DNA of 64,000 bases, from NCBI RefSeq assembly GCF_011189575.1, contig NZ_PUJW01000020.1, positions 5,105-69,104 of the forward strand, given 5' to 3'. The notes beneath the pieces were generated by a model. It did no database searches, had not been told where the DNA came from, and saw only the letters and a program-made list of their open reading frames with translations. A program made the translations under genes and the position numbers. Every line of letters begins with the position of its first letter. Position 1 is the first letter of the stretch. This DNA comes from Photorhabdus cinerea. Lineage in GTDB: Bacteria > Pseudomonadota > Gammaproteobacteria > Enterobacterales > Enterobacteriaceae. Below, in pieces: positions 8,538-17,636 of the stretch.

Positions 8538-9584
8538 ATGACAGATATTGTTGAAGAAATTAGGAAAGGTAGCGAGAAATACCAGAACTTAACACCTGAT
8601 GGGTTGAAGAAATTATTATTGGGTTCTGGGGCCGCTTCACAATGCCTGCGTTTAGCGGCTCAATCCAATATAAAAGGACTTTGCCAGGTGGGTAATACAA
8701 TCCGTGAGGTGTCATCATGGCTGCCCTCAGTCGGTATTGCCTTAACCATGCATAATCATATTGTGTTGGCTTGTGCTAAATTTCCCGACATATTCGAAGA
8801 TAATAATAAATTATTAAATGAAGTTATGGTTTCAGAAGTGCTGGTCGCTTCTGCTTTTGCTGAAGGTCTGCCAGGGACAAATATTTTTGCACCAGCACTT
8901 AAAATGCATTCTAAGGAAGGAAAGCTGTTTGTTAATGGTTCGAAGAAACCTTGTTCTCTGTCTTCGATTGCTGATTATTATGTGCTATCGGTCAGCGATA
9001 CCGATAATGACAATGAGATGAGGGTAGTATTGGTTTCTAAATCAGCACAGAATATTAATGTTATTCCTTTCTGGCGGTTAAAGATTTTGTCTGAAAGTGA
9101 TAATCAAGAAGTTAAATTTTCTGATACCGAAGTTTCGCCGCAATTACTTTCCCACTATAAGGGGATTGAGCAGCAGGTTGTGCTTTCTTACGGTTTATCA
9201 CTATTTAATTACTTTGCTGCTAATACGTATTCAGGAATTCTGAATGGGCTTGCTCGTTTTATTCCGGAGAAAGTAGCAGAACAGCAACCAATTAAATATA
9301 CCCTAGCCCAAGCTGATTATAAGATTAATGCTATTCTTGGTCAGATGCTAACTATAGCTCATGATGCTCATCGGGATGAAAATGCTATTCGTAACATCCT
9401 TGCATTGCGTTATACCTTGGAAAAGATCCTTGAAGAAACCGCCAGTTTTATACTCCGATGTTGCGGTGGTATTCAGGTCATGACAACGCCAGAAATTATG
9501 AATTTCTATTCTGCTGTACAGTTATTCAAATTTCATCCTATAGGAGAATTCCAGATGGTTAGCCAAATAATGCAGCAAATTTAA
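8538..9584 (+). CDS. Acyl-CoA dehydrogenase-fold flavoprotein, likely amine N-hydroxylase
   Basis: 348 residues with an acyl-CoA dehydrogenase layout: helical N-terminal domain (residues 1-110), beta domain around 110-210 (EGLPGTNIFAP, NGSKKPCSLSSIADYYVL) and C-terminal four-helix bundle with CCGGIQVMT near the end, a position typical of this fold. The frame is open from GTG 8517, but ATG 8538 is preferred because AGAGGAGAG lies 7-15 bases upstream. Flavin monooxygenases of this fold hydroxylate amines to hydroxylamines (isobutylamine N-hydroxylase VlmH is the model) and need an external flavin reductase, which is not encoded here. Placed between the di-iron protein and an amine-forming enzyme, N-hydroxylation of an alkylamine is the most likely role. 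True dehydrogenase activity remains possible. Confidence 0.7.
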   Translation: MTDIVEEIRKGSEKYQNLTPDGLKKLLLGSGAASQCLRLAAQSNIKGLCQVGNTIREVSSWLPSVGIALTMHNHIVLACAKFPDIFEDNNKLLNEVMVSEVLVASAFAEGLPGTNIFAPALKMHSKEGKLFVNGSKKPCSLSSIADYYVLSVSDTDNDNEMRVVLVSKSAQNINVIPFWRLKILSESDNQEVKFSDTEVSPQLLSHYKGIEQQVVLSYGLSLFNYFAANTYSGILNGLARFIPEKVAEQQPIKYTLAQADYKINAILGQMLTIAHDAHRDENAIRNILALRYTLEKILEETASFILRCCGGIQVMTTPEIMNFYSAVQLFKFHPIGEFQMVSQIMQQI

Positions 9585-9623
9585 TGACTTTTTAGATCAC
9601 CTATTTTAACTCAAGTATTTTCC

Positions 9624-9641
9624 CATGCTGTTTACAGCATG
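9624..9641 (+). promoter_or_regulatory. Small perfect hairpin inside the operon
   Basis: CATGCTG and CAGCATG form a 7-bp stem around TTTA in the 90-base gap between the flavoprotein and the fusion gene. No T-run follows, so message processing or stability is more likely than termination. Confidence 0.4.
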
Positions 9642-9674
9642 ACATTGTGCACCTATAAAAAAAGAGAGAGAACT

Positions 9675-12242
9675 ATGTTTGTTAATCAATATCGTGAGAG
9701 TTTATTAAACTCTGTGGGCCTTGAGTTGGATATTCAGTCTGCTGAGAATAACCAGCTTACATTATCGGATGGCCGGGTTGTTAAGGACTTTTTGGCTCAA
9801 TATGGTGCATTACCATTTGGGCATAATCCCGATTTCGCTATCTCCGAAGTCGACAAATTCATTAAAAATAAAGAACCTATCTTTGTTCAGCCCAATATTC
9901 ACAACAAGGTACGGTTATTGGCGGAAATGCTTTCTGAGCAAATAGACAAGGAGAAATATACCCACTGCGTTTTTACTAATAGTGGTGCTGAAACGGTAGA
10001 AGCTGGGATTAAGTTTGCGCGCTTGGTTACTGGCAGAAAAAGTATTTTGAGTTTACATCGTAGTTTCCACGGTAAAACTTATTCGGCGTTATCTGCTACA
10101 GGTTCAAATCGGTTTAAAGCTGATTTCATTCACGATGATAAACTGTATGAACATGTTGATAGTGAAGATTTAGCTGACATCAAAAGAAAACTGGAGAGCC
10201 GAGAATTCGCTGCATTTATTATTGAACCAGTGCAGGGAGAAGGTGGAATGAAAGTCATTCCATCGGATACATTGTCCAGTATTCTGAAATTGTGTAAGGA
10301 AAATGGCACATTATCAGTATTTGATGAAGTTCAGACTGGTATAGGCAGGTTGGGGGCATTCTGCGCAGCCACACTTTACTCTCTGAAACCGGATGTCATT
10401 CTGTTTTCTAAGGCGCTGGGTGCAGGTATTTCGCCTATTGGTGCGATGTTGTATTCAGATGAACTTTATTTATCTGAGTTCGATAAGAAACACAGCTCCA
10501 CCTTTGCCAATAATGTACTGGCTGCGACGATGGGAATTGCTGTTATCCAGCATCTGACTAAAGATGATGGCAAGGCATTAACGCACGTTCAGGAAGTTAG
10601 CCGTTATGTTGATGAATGCCTTGAACAATTATCGGCTAAATATCCAGAACATTTTTGTTGGCAAGGTGCTGGGTTGATGCGTGGCCTTGAAATACAGGAC
10701 AGTAAAGCGGTTGCCAACGTATTTATCAACTTTAGCCAAAGAAGTGGTGGTCTGGCTTATATCATTTGTAGTTTCTTATTGAAACACTACGGTATTTTCA
10801 CCATGCCGTTAATGTCTCGCCCTTGCTCTGTACGTTTTGAGCCACCGCTTAACGTTTCTAAAGAAGATATTAAGACATTTTTTACGGCTTTTGATGAAGT
10901 ATGTAACTTGGTTCGGAATGGGCGATATGATGTTTTATTTGCGCACTTGATAGACATGCCTATAACGGATCTACCGCCACCTGCGGTCAGTTATCCTATT
11001 TCAATAAACAACAGTATTGCCCAGATTAAAGCGCCTATTCCTCAATTGGTTGAGGGGAAGAAATTCGCTTTCTTGATTCATTCCACTTCGGTTAATGAAT
11101 TTGCGCATTCCTATTGCCTGTCAATAAAGGAAAATTATACGCCGGAACAGCAGAGACAACTTGGTAGTTGGATCATGCAAATTTCTGCTATTGATTTTAA
11201 TCCTGATATCGCTGTTGAATTTGGTGTTGAAAGCTCAACGGCATACGTCAATGGCATGCTTTTGTTCTCACCTATCAGCCCTGAAGATATGATGGCATTG
11301 CCAACCAAAGAACGGGCTGCTCTGATGAAGGAATACCTTGATTTGGCGGAGAAAAATGGCGCGGAAATTGTCGGTTTAGGTGCTTACACCTCTGTTATTA
11401 CTGACGGAGGTAATAGCTTGGTGAATAATCGGCAGGGCCGGATATTGACTAATGGTAACTCTCTGACAGCGATGGCGGTAGTTGAAGGTATCCGCTCAAT
11501 GCTGACCGAAAATGCACATCTGCAAACTTTGGCGGTGGTTGGTGCCAGAGGCTCCGTTGGCAGGCTGTCAGTCACTGGCTTGGCCCATAACTTTGGCCGG
11601 ATTATCCTGGTTAGCCGACCTAACAAAGGACGAGTACTGCTCTCTGAGCTGACTAAGGCACTGCTTTCCACGGTGTTAAAAACTCGTGATGTTATCCAGC
11701 CAGATTCAGTTATGGATAAAATTAGAAAATGGCTGTTTAAACAAAACCCGGGTGTGACAGATGCTCGTGTATTGCATGAACAAATTCTTGAAGTCATAGA
11801 AACTCTTGGTTTGGAAGTAATAGAGAGTTATGAACAATCCTTAAGCCAGGCTGATTTTATCGTCTCAGCAACCAGCGAAGGTAAACCTTTCTTAAATACC
11901 CATTATCTGAAAGGCTCTGCCATCGTTTTTGATGCAGCCAGACCTTTCGATTTTATTCGTGATGGTAACCGTCACATTTACGAGGGCGGTTTGGTTCATC
12001 AACCTGAGAAAGTTACCTATAGCGATTGCAACTTGATTGACGTGCCTGCGGGGGTAAATCTCGCCTGTTTGTCGGAAACTATTGCTGTCGCACTTGAAGG
12101 AGTCAGTGTGCATCAAAGCATCGGTAAATCTATTGATTACAATGACGCACTCACTATCCGGGATATTGCAAGAAAGCATGGGTTCGTCCCTGTCCAATAT
12201 ACCCGCAATGATCAAGGTGAACATTATGAGCATGTTGCCTGA
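9675..12242 (+). CDS. Class III aminotransferase fused to acyl-ACP reductase-like domain
   Basis: An 855-residue two-domain enzyme. Residues about 1-430 are a PLP-dependent class III aminotransferase: SGAE (103-106), DEVQTG (217-222) and the PLP lysine Lys246 in FSKALGAG. Residues about 460-855 resemble cyanobacterial long-chain acyl-ACP reductases: KFAFLIHSTS start, GAEIVGLGAYTSVITDGG, LTNGNSLTA and a GARGSVG nucleotide-binding loop near 623. The fusion suggests reduction of an acyl thioester to an aldehyde passed directly to transamination, giving a fatty alkylamine. ATG 9675 is chosen over ATG 9639 because AGAGAG precedes it and the protein N-terminus then fits the aminotransferase fold. 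The 3' end overlaps the next gene by 17 bases. Domain calls are firm; the coupled reaction is inference. Confidence 0.75.
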   Translation: MFVNQYRESLLNSVGLELDIQSAENNQLTLSDGRVVKDFLAQYGALPFGHNPDFAISEVDKFIKNKEPIFVQPNIHNKVRLLAEMLSEQIDKEKYTHCVFTNSGAETVEAGIKFARLVTGRKSILSLHRSFHGKTYSALSATGSNRFKADFIHDDKLYEHVDSEDLADIKRKLESREFAAFIIEPVQGEGGMKVIPSDTLSSILKLCKENGTLSVFDEVQTGIGRLGAFCAATLYSLKPDVILFSKALGAGISPIGAMLYSDELYLSEFDKKHSSTFANNVLAATMGIAVIQHLTKDDGKALTHVQEVSRYVDECLEQLSAKYPEHFCWQGAGLMRGLEIQDSKAVANVFINFSQRSGGLAYIICSFLLKHYGIFTMPLMSRPCSVRFEPPLNVSKEDIKTFFTAFDEVCNLVRNGRYDVLFAHLIDMPITDLPPPAVSYPISINNSIAQIKAPIPQLVEGKKFAFLIHSTSVNEFAHSYCLSIKENYTPEQQRQLGSWIMQISAIDFNPDIAVEFGVESSTAYVNGMLLFSPISPEDMMALPTKERAALMKEYLDLAEKNGAEIVGLGAYTSVITDGGNSLVNNRQGRILTNGNSLTAMAVVEGIRSMLTENAHLQTLAVVGARGSVGRLSVTGLAHNFGRIILVSRPNKGRVLLSELTKALLSTVLKTRDVIQPDSVMDKIRKWLFKQNPGVTDARVLHEQILEVIETLGLEVIESYEQSLSQADFIVSATSEGKPFLNTHYLKGSAIVFDAARPFDFIRDGNRHIYEGGLVHQPEKVTYSDCNLIDVPAGVNLACLSETIAVALEGVSVHQSIGKSIDYNDALTIRDIARKHGFVPVQYTRNDQGEHYEHVA

Positions 12243-13263
12243 TGTTCCTCAGGTTATTACCACTGGGAACGCTCAGGGTGTTCTTGGCAACAATCATCTC
12301 AGAAAAGTGCTTTGCTATTCCAGGCACCCGTTGAGTAGCTTGTTGTTCAATACTGAAACACATTGGTTTACCAATCAAAAGGGGGCTATCGGTTTTTTCC
12401 AGGACAAAAATCTGCATATGTGTGTGGGTGGCATTTTGGCTCCTGGCGAAGAACGAGCTGAACTTTTGCAGTCATTTCTCCGTTTCACCAAAGAAAAACG
12501 GGCTTTTCCGGTGTTTCTGCATGGTGATGAGAGTGATTTTTCGCTGTTGAGGAATAACGGCTTTTTTGTTAACCAACTTGGGGCGAGTTATTCAGTGCTC
12601 CTTGATGGATATAGCATGAAAGGCAAACGCTTCCAGCAGCTTAGAAATAAAATTAGTAAATCCAGAAGAGCAGGAATTTCTATTCGAGAGATCTGCTCAC
12701 AAGAGGAATATTATCGGCTTAAACCACAACTAGAACATATTAATCAGCTTTGGTTGAAGGAAAAACATGCAAAGGCCCTGAGAAAACTGGTGATTGATTT
12801 CAACACCGTAGAAGTGAGTTCAGGTGAGCACAGAGTATATATTGCAACTCGGGGAGAACAGATTCAGGCATATATCGTTTATAGTTACACTTGGGGGGAG
12901 ACATCGGGATGGTTTCATAATTTATCTCGAAAAAAACCGGATATACCCGATGGAACCATGCAGTTTATTAATGAAACAGCGATTAATGACTTCTTGGCTG
13001 AGGGGGCAGTTTCTTATCTTCATTTGGGCTTCACGCCGTTGGTGGAGTTTGAAGAGCAGAGCTGCTTCAACGACTCGGCAATGTTCCATAAAATTGCCAA
13101 ATGGATGTCATCAAAAGGCGGCATTGTTTATCCTGCTGCTTCGCAACGCCAATATAAAATGAGCTGGCGGCCGTCGTTAATTGAGCCGGAATACATTGCT
13201 TTCCCTAAAGGAAAGGCAATGAAAGCATTGTGGTCAACATTGCGAACGACCAACAGCATTTGA
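12226..13263 (+). CDS. DUF2156 (MprF C-terminal type) aminoacyl-tRNA-dependent transferase
   Basis: 345 residues matching the soluble C-terminal domain of MprF-type lysyl-phosphatidylglycerol synthases (double GNAT fold): GKRFQQLRNKISKSRRAG near 130-150, a later WFHNLSRKKPDIPDGTMQF block and YLHLGFTPL near 265, the counterpart of the family's LGMAPL. There is no membrane flippase part, so it is a stand-alone transferase. Members move an amino acid from aminoacyl-tRNA to lipid or small-molecule acceptors; valanimycin VlmA transfers serine from seryl-tRNA to a hydroxylamine. The frame is open from 12082, but ATG 12226 has AAGG 8 bases upstream and overlaps the preceding stop, indicating coupling. 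Last gene of the operon. Confidence 0.75.
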   Translation: MSMLPDVPQVITTGNAQGVLGNNHLRKVLCYSRHPLSSLLFNTETHWFTNQKGAIGFFQDKNLHMCVGGILAPGEERAELLQSFLRFTKEKRAFPVFLHGDESDFSLLRNNGFFVNQLGASYSVLLDGYSMKGKRFQQLRNKISKSRRAGISIREICSQEEYYRLKPQLEHINQLWLKEKHAKALRKLVIDFNTVEVSSGEHRVYIATRGEQIQAYIVYSYTWGETSGWFHNLSRKKPDIPDGTMQFINETAINDFLAEGAVSYLHLGFTPLVEFEEQSCFNDSAMFHKIAKWMSSKGGIVYPAASQRQYKMSWRPSLIEPEYIAFPKGKAMKALWSTLRTTNSI

Positions 13264-13295
13264 GGCTATAAAAAGTATTTTTCTAACGTGGAACA

Positions 13296-13340
13296 ACAGG
13301 TGATCAGGATGGTGCTGTAAGTGCCAGAATGATCACCTGT
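13296..13340 (+). terminator. Long hairpin after the six-gene operon
   Basis: A perfect 10-bp inverted repeat, ACAGGTGATC with GATCACCTGT, encloses 25 bases that can form a further short stem. It begins 33 bases after the last stop codon. There is no T-run, so it may be a decay-protecting 3' stem rather than an intrinsic terminator. Confidence 0.5.
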
Positions 13341-13374
13341 CATGGTGAACATTGTTTGTTGGTTTATATTATTG

Positions 13375-13443
13375 CTTGTAAAGGAATTTTTGAGGTTTTT
13401 TACAAGAACTTTCTATGCTGGGCAAGATTCTTCTTTTGCCCAG
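13375..13443. terminator. Two further hairpins in the convergent gap
   Basis: CTTGTAAA with TTTACAAG (about 13375-13406) and CTGGGCAA with TTGCCCAG (13418-13443). They lie between the plus-strand operon and the minus-strand hsdR remnant and could end transcripts from either side. Neither has a strong T-run. Confidence 0.4.
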
Positions 13444-13542
13444 TATCAAAACATCAAAATGGTGATCATCATTGGTTGATTTATTGATGCAATTCCATCC
13501 TTACCGATTTTTAACAATATAGTTGTTTTAGTTAAGAAAAAC

Positions 13543-16210
13543 TCATTCTCTCTTCAATCCTTTCATTAACACCTCAAAAATAAGCAGATTTATTCGTTGT
13601 GAGACTTCCGGATCAGACAGATACGCATGTGAATGTTTTTCAAAAGCGCCCATACTTTCTATAACCGCACTCTCTACTGCGTTAGGAAAGTCACCATGCA
13701 TGATCTGATCAACACTGTTATTCAATAGTTGTGCCATAACAGATTCATTTTCAGAGACTTTAGTTGCAGTACCGTACAGCCATGTGAGCTTATCGCCTTC
13801 TGTAGTTTCTGCTCCAAACAGGTCATTCATTTGCTCAAGGATGTGCGAAAGCAAATCTTTGGGGCGTTGTGAGATAGAGCTACCTACGCTGGTAATGCCT
13901 TTTAACCCTTCGCCACCGGCCTGAAGTTTCAGATCCTGAGTACGTTTTTCCCACAAACGGTAATGAGTCAGTTGTATTTGACTGATATCCAAATCGTCAT
14001 CCAGACGCTCTTCGCGTAGCAGAGGCAGCAAATGTCGGACGAAAACATTTAATCGTTCAAGATCCTCGTCATGTAGATCGACAATCTGTGAAGCAAATTC
14101 GTAAAAGCGGGTAAAGCTGTTCATATCCTTTTTGAAGGTGTCCAGCACATCTTTCGCTTCTCGTGCCTGGTTTAGGCTGCGTTCACAGTTCACTTGCCAA
14201 GTCTTATCGCCACTTTGTTTTGCCTGCTCTAAGCTTGAGAGCGTATCACGTAATACATCCATGGCTGAACGATAACGTTTGGTGAAACGGTCCACGGCTG
14301 GTTTGCAGTAAGTCGTTAACGCTTCTGGTCCACGTTTTGGGTCAAAGTAGGCATCAGAGAAGTTCGTTACTTCGTTCCATTGCCAGATGTGCTGCTCGTT
14401 GAGTTTGTGGTAAATGGCATAGACCAGATTGGGATCTGATACCGTTATCAACTCAGCATTCTGGTAATATTCTTGAAATTCAGCTAGTACGTCCTGCGGA
14501 TCGTTCACGAAGTCCAGCACGTAAGTGGTATCTTTGCCGGGATAGGTGCGATTAAGGCGTGATAAAGTCTGGATACAGTCCACACCTTTAAGCTTTTTAT
14601 CGACGTACATCGCTACTAGTTTCGGTTGGTCAAAGCCGGTTTGGAATTTATTCGCCACCAGCATCACTTGATAATCATCGGTATCGAAAGCTTTACGCAT
14701 ATCGCGTCCCTTCAGACCAGGGTTCATTGAATTCTCTGTGTAGCTTTCTCCTTCATCAACCACTTCACCTGAAAACGCTACCATAGCGGTGAGGCGCTTA
14801 TAACCTTTTTCAGTGACATAGCGGTCAAATGCCTGCTTGTACTTTACGGCTTCCAATCGGCTGCTGGTCACTACCATTGCCTTAGCCTCGTGGTTAAGCA
14901 GCTTTGCCACGTTTTCACGGAAATGTTCAATGATCACCTGTGCTTTCTGGGCGATATTATGCGGATGCAGGCGAACCCATTTGTTGAGCTTAGTTTTGGT
15001 TTTTTTGCTGTCGACTTCTTTATCTTCTGCTTCTAGTGCCAGTTTGTACGCTTGACCGTAGCTGGTGTAATTCTTCAACACGTCAAGAATAAAACCTTCT
15101 TCAATCGCTTGGCGCATAGAATAGAGGTGAAAGGGCTTTGGTCTGTTGTCATTTGCCAATGGCATATCTGGGTGAGGCGGGCGGCCAAACAGTTCAAGCG
15201 TTTTCGCTTTAGGTGTAGCTGTAAAAGCAAAATAACTGATATCCGATGAGCCCCGACGCGCTTCCAGTGTGGCGTTTATCATGTCCTGACTGTCTATCTC
15301 TTCTTTATCAATCTTCTCGGCCATCAGCACTTCGCGTAACTGGCGTGCTGTACTGCCGGTTTGGCTGGAGTGCGCTTCATCCGCGATAATGGCAAAGGCT
15401 TGACCTTTTAAGCCAGTGGTTTCCTGAATGGCTTTCAGCACATGTGGGAAGGTTTGAATGGTGACAATGATAATTGGTGTCCCTTGTGAAAGCGCCTCTG
15501 CCAGTTGTGACGATTTACTGCCGGATTCTTCGTGGTTAATACGACTAATAACACCGGAGGTATGTTCAAACTGGTAAATAGTATCCTGTAACTGGTTGTC
15601 GAGTACCGTGCGGTCGGTAATCACAATCACTGAGTTAAAGATTTTATGACCATCTGGTCGATAGAGTGTGGCTAACTGATGCGACAGCCAGGCAATAGAG
15701 TTGGATTTACCTGAACCCGCGCTGTGTTGAATTAAGTATTTTTTACCAATGCCTTCTGCCCGCACTGCTGTGAGTACTGACTGGACAGCGCTTCATTGGT
15801 GATAACGTGGGAATATTAGGAGAGTAAATTAGTTCCGGTACTACGCGCAGACGGTTGGCTTTATAGCGGGCCATTAAATCTGGGTTAAGTTCATGGTCTG
15901 GCTTAAAAGTGCAAAGCTCAAACCGTGCACCCCGGTCTTTTACCGCATGGCGCAGTGTCCAAAGCGTACCGTAGTTGTTCAGGTGTTTTTCAATGGCATT
16001 AAAGAAGTGTGTTTCAGTATCTTTTGGATAAATACTACAGAACTTTTCCCAGGCATCGGGTTGGGTTTCTTGCACATAGGTCAGTGCATCTTCCGGGTAT
16101 AAGGCACGTTTGCGGTCATAATTGGCCGAAATACCCAACAGCCAGCCCTGAGATTGCAAGCTGGCGATAATGTCATTTTGGAACAGAAGTTCTGCGGATT
16201 TAGATACCAA
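13543..16210 (-). pseudogene. hsdR: Type I restriction subunit HsdR, internal deletion and frameshift
   Basis: HsdR cuts and translocates DNA in type I restriction complexes. The 5' part (TTG start at 16210 with AGGAGA upstream) encodes about 135 residues of the HsdR N-terminus up to NRLRVVPELIYSP, then runs out of frame to a stop. The rest (13543 to about 15815) resumes in another frame at QSVLTAVRAEGIGKKYLIQHSAGSGKS and encodes the helicase motor: Walker A AGSGKS, ADEAHSSQTG, FAFTATPKAK, and the helical tail. By comparison with about 1,000-residue HsdR proteins, some 200 residues between these parts, including the PD-(D/E)xK nuclease core, are gone. The gene cannot make an active nuclease. 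It lies downstream of equally broken hsdM and hsdS fragments. Confidence 0.9.
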
Positions 16211-16268
16211 AATTAATTCTCCTGATAAGTGTGTTCAGTAATAATTTTTGCCTTGTTTAGATCATGTT

Positions 16269-16395
16269 TATACCCTATGGATTTCAAGATGCATCGCGAC
16301 GGCAAGGGAGCGAATCCCCGGGAGCATAGATAACTATGTGACCGGGGTGAGTGAGTGCAGCCAACAAAGAGGCAACTTGAAAGATAACGGGTATT
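16269..16395. repeat. ERIC element, full length (127 bp)
   Basis: Begins TATACCC and ends GGGTATT; contains the ERIC landmarks GAATCCCCGGGAGCATAGA and GTGACCGGGGTGAGTGAGTGCAGCC (in part), which correspond to the two arms targeted by classical ERIC primers. The length is exactly the canonical 127 bp. It covers the 3' end of hsdS and supplies that frame's last 20 or so codons and its stop. Confidence 0.9.
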
Positions 16396-17266
16396 TGCGG
16401 AATAACTGAATATGACTCATGCGACATCCTTGAGCTGCTTGCCAATCGCGCACGTCGATTTTGCCAGTGACCGCAGCGGAGATTAGGGTGGAACGGCGTT
16501 CTTGCATTAGTTCAATACAATTTAAGGCTTGCGCTGTTGTTGTATCGATTCTTTTTGTCATAGTTTGTAAATAATTAATTATTTTTGATTGTTCTTCTGG
16601 AGATGGATAAGGAATTTTGCATTCAGCCAGGGACTCGCGATTTATCTTAGGCATAGCTACCCGATCGGCTTGATTTACAGCAAATCTAGTAAATACAGAA
16701 GAAAGTAAGAACCATAAAAGATATTCATTTTTTAACCCTAGTTTTGCCGTCATCGGATACATGTCTGCACTACATAGCACATTGTTGCTTGGGCATAAGC
16801 AAGCTTTTACAAGGGCGGGCCGTATCTTGCTATAAATTATTTCTCCCTTTTTACATAGGTACTTATTACTATCAGCACCTTGCTCTTCAGCAGTTTCCAA
16901 TTCCATAATCCGACCTTCACCGCTTGCTATGTGGTTAGGTGCTATTAACCAAAATCTTAAATATTTTGGGATAGTGGGATCTACCAAGCCGTTTCGGATG
17001 GATACGCAGTGGCTAAATTTAACTAAATCCCAATGCTCTGGCACGTCCCCAAGCCACTCAATGCCGGAGTTCTTCATTTTTACATCAGGATTTAGTCCTT
17101 TAGTCACCGCATGAGAAATTACCGCCTGCCGTTTTTCTTTCAGAAGTTCAATGAGTTGTTTTTGTTTGGCGATAAGTTGGTCGATTTGGGTAGTTTCTAT
17201 ATCGAGAAAGTTTGCAATTATTTTTTGTTCATTTAGTGAAGGCAGCAAAAGCTCAAGAGCACACAC
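16334..17266 (-). pseudogene. hsdS: Type I specificity subunit HsdS, N-terminus lost
   Basis: HsdS chooses the DNA target of type I restriction-modification enzymes. The remaining 300 or so residues start within the first conserved helical spacer (LPSLNEQKIIANFLDIETTQIDQLIAKQKQLIELLKEKRQAVI, read in two halves), continue through the second target-recognition domain (GIEWLGDVPEHW onward) and the second spacer (PSPEEQSKIINYL...), and reach the usual end IDVRDW. The first recognition domain is absent: the 5' end is fused out of frame to an hsdM fragment at about 17262. The C-terminal 20 residues are encoded by the inserted ERIC. Not functional as a complete specificity subunit. Confidence 0.88.
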
Positions 17267-17388
17267 TCAAGACGGCGTAATACTGTAAATGGCAGAATGA
17301 CGCGTCCGTATTGAGATTGCTTGAAATCACCGCGTAAAAGATCGGCTACTGACCACAAAAACGCGGCCATTGAAGAAAAATTAGTCAT
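17233..17388 (-). pseudogene. hsdM: Type I methyltransferase HsdM, N-terminal stub
   Basis: Only about the first 42 residues of HsdM remain (MTNFSSMAAFLWSVADLL...YGRVILPFTVLRRLECVL), after which the frame enters hsdS sequence and stops at 17233. AGGTAG stands upstream of ATG 17388. The frame is open further upstream to 17475, but the likeness starts at 17388. A deletion has removed nearly all of hsdM (about 470 residues in typical members, including the NPPF catalytic motif) together with the start of hsdS, leaving the order hsdM-hsdS-hsdR on the minus strand still recognisable. Confidence 0.85.
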
Positions 17389-17636
17389 TGATTTTCTACC
17401 TAAAGTTTTTTCTCTATTGTCCATGATGTGAGACTGCTCGCAAGAACAATGAATACATTTCTTGCCTTGTTGCATGATTGTGGTCGTATATGGCTAAAAA
17501 ATTTGATGGTAAAAGAGAGAAATAAGTATTGTACTGTCTATGTGTCTATGCATATTGTGGTTAGCTTTTTATGAGACGGAGTACAACATCTACAGGGAAC
17601 AGATATTTCAGTAGATAAATTAGTATAGGTGAAGTG

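Noticed and set aside
12082..12225. Upstream start of the DUF2156 gene at 12082
   Set aside because: It would overlap the preceding gene by 160 bases and lies before the first family-like residues; ATG 12226 has a proper site.
13296..13443. CRISPR-like series of palindromes
   Set aside because: The three inverted repeats differ in sequence and spacing, with no repeated unit; better explained as transcript ends. No CRISPR array was seen anywhere in the window.
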